From assembly GCA_963642885.1 (NCBI GenBank), contig CAVIJI010000073.1, positions 1 to 5,268 of the forward strand: a stretch of 5,268 bases of DNA, written 5' to 3'. Below are positions 1 to 5,268 of this stretch, one piece after another. The stretch's first letter is position 1. Each line of letters opens with the position of its first letter. The translations under genes and the position numbers were made by a program. The notes beneath the pieces are model-generated. The model saw only the letters and a program-made list of their open reading frames with translations, was not told the DNA's origin and did no database searches. Source of the DNA: UMGS1696 sp963642885 (GTDB taxonomy: Bacteria; Bacillota; Clostridia; Oscillospirales; CAG-272).

Positions 1-105
1 ATATAATAACATATTTTTATAATAAAATCAAGACGCAATCTATAATGATAAACCGAATAAATCTATTTAATGTTATGTTGACTTATACAAAAAGCGATGC
101 CATGA

Positions 106-168
106 TTAAATAAAAAGACGGAACAACGGCCGCATTATATCCGTTTTCGACCGATTATTCCGTCTTTT
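106..168 (-). terminator. Probable intrinsic terminator after mrnC
   Basis: On the minus strand an 11-bp perfect stem (158-168 pairing with 113-123, arms AAAAGACGGAA and TTCCGTCTTTT) is followed by a T-rich run (TTTTTATTTA, 116-107). The 34-nt interior contains a second 5-bp stem (141-145 with 125-129, AACGG/CCGTT), so the structure can fold as a stacked hairpin. It begins 7 nt after the mrnC stop codon. The A-rich left side could also give weak termination for plus-strand transcription. Confidence 0.8.
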
Positions 169-175
169 AATTAGG

Positions 176-574
176 TCATTCCTCGTTCGCTTCGTCTCCG
201 AATGCGGTATCGAAAAGCTCTCTTAATCTATCATGCCTTCCGGCGAGATACAGCCATCCGAAAAGCGATTCAAGTCCGGTTGCTCTTCTGTATTCACCGA
301 CAGTACTCGACTTAGGTGTATTCGAATGTCCGAGATTTCTGCCCCTCCTATATGCGTCTTCTTCTTCCTCCGTAAGAAGCGGAAGTATTTTTTCTACAAC
401 AGTACTTTGAATATGCGCTGTTACATACTTCAATGATTCCACACTTGCGTGACTGATATTTTTTCTGACAAGGTGTTCCCGAACATACAGCTCATATACA
501 CAATCTCCGAGATATGCCAGATTCTGCGAACTTATCTGATTGATTTCCTCTGTTGTAAGCTTAGTTTCCGTCAT
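176..574 (-). CDS. mrnC: Mini-ribonuclease III (MrnC)
   Basis: A 132-residue protein, close to the usual length of Mini-RNase III, which is the RNase III catalytic domain without the double-stranded RNA-binding domain. In Bacillus subtilis this enzyme matures the ends of 23S rRNA as a dimer in the cytoplasm. Family signatures are clear: LAYLGDCVYELYVREHL (residues 19-35) with the acidic residues Asp24 and Glu28, LLTEEEEDAYRRGRN (66-80), and YRRATGLESLFGWLYLAGR (95-113) with Glu102. Asp24 and Glu102 match the expected metal-binding acids. Small departures from the common pattern are Cys for Ala in GDAVYE, PKSS where PKN is common, and GLESLFGWLYL for GFEALxGYLYL. None removes a catalytic residue, so the enzyme should be active. 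It lies 24 nt after the transglutaminase stop, in the same direction and just before a terminator, so it is probably the last gene of the transcript. In many Firmicutes mrnC follows cysS instead. Confidence 0.93.
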   Translation of the reverse strand: MTETKLTTEEINQISSQNLAYLGDCVYELYVREHLVRKNISHASVESLKYVTAHIQSTVVEKILPLLTEEEEDAYRRGRNLGHSNTPKSSTVGEYRRATGLESLFGWLYLAGRHDRLRELFDTAFGDEANEE

Positions 575-587
575 TAATACAATATGT

Positions 588-593
588 CTCCTT
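588..593 (-). promoter_or_regulatory. Ribosome binding site of mrnC
   Basis: A strong AAGGAG lies between the two genes, 13 nt upstream of the ATG at 574. The site starts only 5 nt after the transglutaminase stop codon, so it serves mrnC translation in a shared transcript. The spacing is long. An in-frame ATT codon (583-581) sits 4 nt after the site, but the ATG is the more likely start because family homology begins some 15 residues later in either case. Confidence 0.7.
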
Positions 594-598
594 GTGAA

Positions 599-3500
599 TT
601 AAATTACATTCATAATATAACGCATTCTGAGTTTTTCTCCTGCGGGCAGTGAAGAATATACCGAGCCTTCGATATCCTTAAGATATTCCGCAAGTATTCT
701 GAGTTCGCGGAACGACAGCTTACCGCCGAATTCTTCTTTCTCGATTATATTCATTACATCGGTAATTTTGTGTCCCGATATATTGCCGTATTCGGCTTCT
801 ACACGCTGTGCGTATTCGGTCGGCAGTTCACCTGTCTCATGCGGCATTCCGAGTGCGGCTAAAATATCAAACACCGCATCGGTTATTTTGCGTGCGCTGT
901 CGTGAACATCGGTCTCACCAGCCATGAATCTTTGCTCATTAACGGTATTTTCGACAAGTTCCTGTCTCTTTCGTACTGCCTTCATAGCACGACGTCTGAG
1001 TATTGCCCAAACAATCGACATGACAATCAACAATACAACAAGCACACCGAGTACAACGATGAGTACAAGATATTCTTCCTCCGAATCGTCTCCGAGTACC
1101 AATGTATCCGTTGTGTCGATTTCGGTACTGCTGCTTACCGTAATTTTACTGCTGTCCACCGACGTTGATGTAGATGCGGTGGTTTCCAAATCATACATTA
1201 TCTCGCAATACGAAGGTGTGCACTCATATGTCATCCATCCGATTGCGGGGTAATATATTTCAATCCATGCGTGAGCGTCATAGTCTCTTACGGACGCACG
1301 ATATGTCGCGGCGGCATCCTTCGCATAAGTTCTCGAAAATCTGCTGCCTATGTAACCTTCGTCGTATCTCACCGCAAATCCGAGTTCTCTCAGGATTGCA
1401 ACCGCCGATGTAGCGAAATGTACGCAATAGCCTTCCTTAACATCAAAGAGGAATGCCTCGAGATTAGAGTCCTGTTTGATATCGAACACCAAGACGGGTT
1501 CACCGTTCTCATCGAGAACAACATTACCGTCTTCGTCAAGCAATTCCTTTGTCGGGCAGTTGGGATAAAGTGTATACGTATAGTTATCTCTGAGATAATT
1601 AATAACCGCCATTATAACGGTATGACGCGGAATCGTTTCACCTGTTTCGGCATCGGTAAACCATGATTCGGTGTAGTTGCCGTATTTTTCCTCGGCAGTC
1701 ATACGCTTGATTTGGTTCTCCGTTTTTGTTTCCGTGTATGATTTATCCCATTCGGGCTTCTCACCCATAACTATTCCGTTGTCGGAAAGTATATCGCTTG
1801 CCAATTGTGCGATTTTTTCGCTTCCGAAGGTGGTTCTGTATGTCTCCTCGGTATAATCACGGTAATTCAACTCCGATGCATACGCATTATGGAATTGTTT
1901 TCTCTCACCCGATGTCATGGCAAGGTACATTTCGACAAAAGACTGTGCTTTGTATTTATAACCCATTTCCGCGACATCTTCATCAAACATTTCAAGCATA
2001 AACGACAGATCGTTTCCGCTGAATGTTATTTCTCCGAGCTCGGTCTCATGAGTATATTCCTTTGTCTCGTCCCACAAAATCGTATCCGCTATATCCGATT
2101 CGATTTTATCTATTGCGTCTGCGTACTTCTTGCACAGTAAATAGTATTCGATAGAGCCTTCGAGATTTTCCGCCAGCTCGGGATGCTTCATTACAGGATT
2201 GAACGACGATGTGGAATACGACACTCCTTCATTAAAGAAACGAGAGGAATATATACCGTCGTAGTATGCGGAATACTTCACCGTATTCGGCTCAATCGAA
2301 CCGTATTCCATTATACCAAGTGCTGCATTCATTATAGAGGGAACAAACAAAATCCTGCTGTTTCCCGATACACGCTGTACATGAACCTGGAATACACGGA
2401 ATCCGAATTCATCGAGGTTGCGGTATTGATTAACCTTATTAACTTCAAGTGCATTCGGATATACGTATTTCGCAAAGAAATACGAAATATTGTCAGGCGA
2501 ATATGAGCTTCCGAAGCGTGATCTGTATGCTATAACTTCATCGGCATCGGCGGACAGCCAACTGTCGGTTTCAAGATCATAGTCGGAACCGATCCAGCTT
2601 CTCATGTATACCGGCGCCTGATAGCTTACATCAAGCGTGAACAGTTTTTGTCCGGTATACTGCGGTGTGTTGAAATCCACACTTCTGGGATTCAACTCAG
2701 CCACTCCCCCGTACATCGAAAGCGAATTCAAATCAATGTCATCACCCATAAGATATGCGGTAACATAAGTACGTGCCAGCTGCATTTTATTGTTAATGAC
2801 ATCGATTATCGGGAAATTCTTGCTGACGGCAGCATACGGTATCCACACCGCTATCGCCGCTATAAGCATGGCCATTCCGCCCGCAAAGCCCGATGCGGAA
2901 CGAATTTTGAGTGTGTCTAACGCATCCGAATATTTATTTAATCTCGCCTTTTTAGCGCCTGCTTTTTCATCATCTTTAATCTGTTTCAGAAGTTCTTTAT
3001 CCTCTGTTGATTTTGATTTTTTAAGCAGCGCCAATTTAGCTCGATCCTTTTTCTTTTCTTCTCTGAATGCGGCCTTTGCCGCCTTCTTCTCGTCGGCAAT
3101 ACGCTTTTTGTCCTCTTTTTTCTTCAGCTTTTCGGATATTTCGGCGTCCTTCAAAGCTTTGATTCGGTCTTTTTCTTCTTTTTTCGCCTTCGCGATTACC
3201 GCCGCTTTGGCTTTTTTCGCGTCTGCCTTCAGCATACCGCGCTCAAGTGCATTGTTGTATGCGGCAATCGATGCGTTTTTGAGGTTGTACTTCGCCTTCT
3301 TTTTATCCTTCTTCGCTTGTTTTTTCGCAAGCTTAGCTGCCTTTTTAGCCGCTTTTTTCTGCTTTCCGGCGGCAAATATTCCGCCGTACAGACAATCGGA
3401 AAGATATGTCGCTACTATACCGACCACAAAAACCAACAACAAAGCCAACCCTTTATTCGTTCTTGTAATATTGAACGTAAACACGGGTATCATGTACAGT

Positions 3501-4168
3501 GCGCACATGAACGCGACTCCGAGTGCTTTTACCCGTTTTGCGACAAATAATCCGAGAAGCAATCCCGATACAACAACGACAGTGCAAGCCGCGGTTTTGA
3601 TTAGTTCCTCTGCAGGATATGCGTATGTTCCGTCCGAAATATACTGCATGTATGTAGTATATCCCGCCGCACCCATGTTTTCGAAAATCAAATCAAGAAA
3701 ACATCTGAATGCATTCTTAAAATATCCGACAGGATCGGAAAACGTTGTAAAAATATAACACGCAGCACCTGCCAATGTAATCACAGGCGACAGAATCCGC
3801 GTTATTTTGGTCAACGATAGAAGCATCACGTACAAGGTACATAAAACACTCCACAAAACCACCGAACCGACATCTATCGTTATATTATCCGACTTTGCAC
3901 TGTTTAGGATAACAAGCTTAATTGCATCAAACAGAAACAGGTTAAGTCCGAGAATACCCATAAATAATGTCAAACTTCTGAGCACAAGACCTACTGCGGT
4001 ATACGGAGCGTTCAGCCCTTCCGCAGGGGAAACGGTTACGGCATCACGCAGCGCGGCGGCACGAGCCTTATTGCGCTTTTTCTCGGCATTGTCTATCTTT
4101 TGACTTATGGTTTCAGAGGCGGATTTTTTTCTGTTTCTCTTTAACTTCCTTTCAAAGTTTAATTCCAT
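599..4168 (-). CDS. Large membrane-anchored transglutaminase-like protein (TgpA type)
   Basis: A 1189-residue protein. The N-terminus is basic, followed by six predicted membrane helices (about 58-80, 101-120, 122-146, 189-210, 213-233, 239-265). Next come a Lys-rich insertion (about 269-422), a seventh helix (428-448), a long outward-facing region (449-1031), an eighth helix (1032-1056) and a cytoplasmic C-terminal domain. The extracytoplasmic part begins with YMRSWIGSDY..DSW, like the YLRxxxxDxYxGxxW stretch of TgpA-type proteins. The transglutaminase core (about 850-990) holds GYCVHFATS with Cys915, DAHAWIEI with His966 and GWMTYECTP with Glu982 where the triad Asp is often found. A Ser/Thr-rich linker (about 996-1020) leads to the last helix. 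The tail (about 1090-1165), with GELPTEYAQRV, resembles DUF4129. Positive-inside topology is consistent: N-terminus, insertion and tail in the cytoplasm, papain-like core outside. Related proteins are presumed transpeptidases or proteases acting at the envelope; the substrate is unknown. It is probably co-transcribed with the upstream DUF58 gene and the downstream mrnC. It is unusually long because of two insertions. Confidence 0.9.
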   Translation of the reverse strand: MELNFERKLKRNRKKSASETISQKIDNAEKKRNKARAAALRDAVTVSPAEGLNAPYTAVGLVLRSLTLFMGILGLNLFLFDAIKLVILNSAKSDNITIDVGSVVLWSVLCTLYVMLLSLTKITRILSPVITLAGAACYIFTTFSDPVGYFKNAFRCFLDLIFENMGAAGYTTYMQYISDGTYAYPAEELIKTAACTVVVVSGLLLGLFVAKRVKALGVAFMCALYMIPVFTFNITRTNKGLALLLVFVVGIVATYLSDCLYGGIFAAGKQKKAAKKAAKLAKKQAKKDKKKAKYNLKNASIAAYNNALERGMLKADAKKAKAAVIAKAKKEEKDRIKALKDAEISEKLKKKEDKKRIADEKKAAKAAFREEKKKDRAKLALLKKSKSTEDKELLKQIKDDEKAGAKKARLNKYSDALDTLKIRSASGFAGGMAMLIAAIAVWIPYAAVSKNFPIIDVINNKMQLARTYVTAYLMGDDIDLNSLSMYGGVAELNPRSVDFNTPQYTGQKLFTLDVSYQAPVYMRSWIGSDYDLETDSWLSADADEVIAYRSRFGSSYSPDNISYFFAKYVYPNALEVNKVNQYRNLDEFGFRVFQVHVQRVSGNSRILFVPSIMNAALGIMEYGSIEPNTVKYSAYYDGIYSSRFFNEGVSYSTSSFNPVMKHPELAENLEGSIEYYLLCKKYADAIDKIESDIADTILWDETKEYTHETELGEITFSGNDLSFMLEMFDEDVAEMGYKYKAQSFVEMYLAMTSGERKQFHNAYASELNYRDYTEETYRTTFGSEKIAQLASDILSDNGIVMGEKPEWDKSYTETKTENQIKRMTAEEKYGNYTESWFTDAETGETIPRHTVIMAVINYLRDNYTYTLYPNCPTKELLDEDGNVVLDENGEPVLVFDIKQDSNLEAFLFDVKEGYCVHFATSAVAILRELGFAVRYDEGYIGSRFSRTYAKDAAATYRASVRDYDAHAWIEIYYPAIGWMTYECTPSYCEIMYDLETTASTSTSVDSSKITVSSSTEIDTTDTLVLGDDSEEEYLVLIVVLGVLVVLLIVMSIVWAILRRRAMKAVRKRQELVENTVNEQRFMAGETDVHDSARKITDAVFDILAALGMPHETGELPTEYAQRVEAEYGNISGHKITDVMNIIEKEEFGGKLSFRELRILAEYLKDIEGSVYSSLPAGEKLRMRYIMNVI
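1199..1612 (-). other. Transglutaminase-like catalytic core
   Basis: Residues about 853-990 of the large protein. The visible order is VINYLRDNYTYTLYP, then an acidic spacer with DEDGN and DENGE, then LEAFLFDVKEGYCVHFATSA (Cys915), RYDEGYIGSR, DAHAWIEIYYPAIGWMTYE (His966, Glu982) and CTP. Cys, His and an acidic residue in this order and spacing are the catalytic triad of the bacterial transglutaminase/papain-like superfamily. The codons at 1424-1426 (TGC), 1271-1273 (CAC) and 1223-1225 (GAG) confirm the residues. Confidence 0.88.
2903..3364 (-). other. Lys/Ala-rich cytoplasmic insertion between membrane helices 6 and 7
   Basis: This encodes about residues 269-422 of the transglutaminase-like protein. 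By hand count about 49 of 154 residues are Lys; most of the rest are Ala, Glu, Asp, Arg and Leu. It begins with KKAAKKAAKLAKKQAKK and continues with alternating acidic and basic patches, consistent with a long charged helix or coiled coil. A short less-charged break (about 294-312, with NLKNASIAAYNNAL) separates a strongly basic first part from a mixed-charge second part. Topology places it in the cytoplasm. Codons are mixed (AAA and AAG for Lys, several Ala codons), so this is not a simple DNA repeat. Confidence 0.8.
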
Positions 4169-4240
4169 AAGATATATTATACCTCGGTTTTTGATTTTTT
4201 ACTTACCGTTAAACATGCTGAATTAATCGAGCACTGCACA
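4169..4240 (-). promoter_or_regulatory. Intergenic spacer with ribosome binding site for the transglutaminase gene
   Basis: A purine-rich GAGGT (minus strand, 4185-4181) lies 12 nt upstream of the ATG at 4168. It is the only plausible Shine-Dalgarno site, and it supports this ATG as the start, although the spacing is longer than the usual 5-9 nt. A TATAAT hexamer overlaps the end of this site, but no convincing -35 box is placed for it. The spacer has no T-tract terminator, so read-through from the DUF58 gene is likely. Confidence 0.5.
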
Positions 4241-5268
4241 TCAATGTGCCGCCTTTCTCAAATTGTATCTTCCGTTTTCGTCCTTTACCGTTTCGAGTTC
4301 TGTCAAATCGACTCCATCCTGAGCAAGACGATTTTTACACATTCCGATATACTCCCGACGAATTTTCACGTCAGTATATCTCTCCTCGGGATTGAACAAG
4401 AGCACCTCGGCGACGCATCCGGTACCTGCTCCTCCGAAAAGTCCCGGAATAGCGGAATAGCGGTTCAATGAAAGCGGATCGATGTTCGATGTACATATTC
4501 TTATTGTTACATTCAATGATTCGGTAACGAGCGGCAACAGTGTCGTTACATTATCCTTTTCCGAACACGGCGCTGTCGTTGCGAAAACGGGATATATAAC
4601 ATCGAAGTCCTCGGGACAGGTAAGTTCAACAGCCGCAATACCTCCCGTCTGACGTTTATCAACCCAAATCAAGGTTACGGTATTGCCGTTCTTGAGTTCA
4701 TTCAGCACCGCTCCGATCGACATTTCAACCACACCGTCTGCGCAATACTCATCAATATCATTTACAAATTCCGGAATAACGGTTCCGCCGATTGACAGTT
4801 CGTTTCTTATTTCGTCGTCACGGCGTTTCTTTTCGTTTTCCGCAGTCTGCTCATCTGTCGGCACAGTCTCCTCCACCTCATTCTTTTTCTTTTTAAAGGC
4901 GAAAACAGACTTCTTTTCACTCGTATCCTTTGTTTTTGCGGGCTTCTTTGATTCGGCGGCAGTATTGATAAGCTCGTCCACAAGAGCGGCATCTCCTATA
5001 CGGTTCGCACTTGCCCCGCGTTTTGCCATTGTCTGAGCTTTTTTAGCCGCACGTTCCGCTTCGAGAGCCTTCTTATCCTGCTTTGCTTTTTTCAGCTTAA
5101 CATGCTTCTCCTTCGGTTTCCTTGCTGCTTCGGCTGCCGCTTTTTCACGTGCGATTCGCACGTCCTCGTCCTCGAAAACTTCACCCGGAATCGAGCGTGA
5201 AAAATCGCAAAGCATGTATACACTTCTCGAGGTATTGGTGTTGAATTCCTTAACCATCAGTGTACCGT
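4241..5268 (-). CDS. DUF58 (vWA-like) protein, 5' part missing at window edge
   Basis: The reading frame is still open at the right edge. The codons before the first visible Met read Gly-Thr-Leu, so that Met is almost certainly internal and the true start lies outside the window. The sequence LMVKEF followed by a hydrophobic strand and CDFSRS matches the DUF58 pattern in which a LMVxEF-like stretch precedes a D-x-S-x-S motif, here Asp18, Ser20 and Ser22 counted from the visible Met. This motif resembles the metal-ion site of von Willebrand A domains. A charged segment rich in Lys, Ala and Glu follows (about residues 26-148). The fold then resumes with a helix (about 160-190), a strand NTVTLIWVD, and later strands around 249-255 and 282-288. 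The missing part should hold membrane helices and the N-terminal DUF58 region. DUF58 proteins usually sit beside MoxR ATPases and transglutaminase-like proteins; the downstream neighbour fits. The biochemical role of the family is not settled. The insertion is atypical. Confidence 0.82.
   Translation of the reverse strand, partial: GTLMVKEFNTNTSRSVYMLCDFSRSIPGEVFEDEDVRIAREKAAAEAARKPKEKHVKLKKAKQDKKALEAERAAKKAQTMAKRGASANRIGDAALVDELINTAAESKKPAKTKDTSEKKSVFAFKKKKNEVEETVPTDEQTAENEKKRRDDEIRNELSIGGTVIPEFVNDIDEYCADGVVEMSIGAVLNELKNGNTVTLIWVDKRQTGGIAAVELTCPEDFDVIYPVFATTAPCSEKDNVTTLLPLVTESLNVTIRICTSNIDPLSLNRYSAIPGLFGGAGTGCVAEVLLFNPEERYTDVKIRREYIGMCKNRLAQDGVDLTELETVKDENGRYNLRKAAH
4814..5182 (-). other. 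Lys/Ala/Glu-rich insertion in the DUF58 vWA-like domain
   Basis: This stretch encodes about residues 26-148 counted from the first visible Met. By hand count roughly 25 of 123 residues are Lys, with many Ala and Glu and few aromatic residues. The first half (about 31-80) looks like a charged helix or coiled coil. The second half (about 100-148) contains Pro, Thr and Ser and a KKKK cluster at 122-125, and looks disordered. It lies between the DxSxS motif and the next helix of the vWA-like fold, where a short loop would be expected. Codons are mixed and there is no tandem DNA repeat. Function is unknown. Confidence 0.7.

Noticed and set aside
3..31. Possible minus-strand promoter leading out of the left edge (TTGATT at 31-26, 17-nt spacer, TATTAT at 8-3)
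   Set aside because: The region is so AT-rich that such matches arise by chance, and the downstream gene is not visible.
1..105. Left-edge AT-rich stretch examined for a gene end or RNA
   Set aside because: No convincing open frame, RNA fold or repeat is visible; it looks like plain intergenic sequence.
78..106. Possible plus-strand promoter (TTGACT at 78-83, CATGAT at 101-106)
   Set aside because: The -10 box is weak, and the only thing downstream is the terminator and the antisense of mrnC.
2790..3758. A 322-codon plus-strand open frame rich in Phe, Ser and Ala
   Set aside because: It is the complement of the Lys/Ala-rich coding segment. AAA, AAG and GCN codons read backwards give TTT, CTT and NGC, so stops are rare. 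It has no recognisable domain.
4124..4130. Run of seven A on the coding strand at codons 13-15 of the transglutaminase gene (A AAA AAA), a possible slippage site
   Set aside because: It lies at the very start of a gene intact for 1189 codons, with no downstream stimulatory structure that I can identify and no meaningful product in another frame.
4176..4181. TATAAT on the minus strand just before the transglutaminase ATG
   Set aside because: It overlaps the ribosome binding region, would make an almost leaderless transcript, and no -35 box sits at the proper distance.
4236..4249. Small inverted repeat GCACA/TGTGC overlapping the DUF58 stop codon
   Set aside because: Only five base pairs with no T-tract; it is too weak to call a terminator.

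Overview
The window carries three protein-coding genes, all on the minus strand. They read from right to left as a DUF58 (von Willebrand A-like) protein cut by the right edge, a very large membrane-anchored transglutaminase-like protein, and Mini-ribonuclease III (MrnC). A stem-loop followed by a T-rich tract lies just past the last stop codon and closes the group. I see no RNA genes, insertion sequences, CRISPR arrays or phage genes.

The organism is most likely a Firmicute of the class Clostridia, perhaps a Ruminococcus- or Oscillospirales-type gut bacterium. This rests on the presence of MrnC (typical of Firmicutes and relatives), purine-rich Shine-Dalgarno sites, moderate G+C, normal use of TGA as stop, and protein style. 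It is an inference, not a proof.

Layout: 1-105 is AT-rich with no gene; 107-168 is the terminator; 176-574 is mrnC; 599-4168 is the 1189-residue transglutaminase-like protein; 4169-4240 is a 72-nt spacer with the ribosome binding site; 4241-5268 is the 3' part of the DUF58 gene. The gene pair DUF58 plus transglutaminase is the downstream part of the widespread moxR-DUF58-tgpA type cluster. A MoxR-type AAA+ ATPase is therefore expected to the right of the window. In such clusters the ATPase and DUF58 protein are cytoplasmic or membrane-associated, and the transglutaminase domain faces outward.

The most unusual thing is that both neighbouring cytoplasm-facing segments carry long lysine/alanine/glutamate-rich insertions. 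One is about 154 residues, between the sixth and seventh predicted membrane helices of the transglutaminase protein. The other is about 120 residues, directly after the metal-site-like DxSxS motif of the DUF58 protein. Two operon partners with matching charged insertions on the same side of the membrane suggest a shared partner, direct contact, or nucleic-acid or lipid binding. The rest is conventional for these families.
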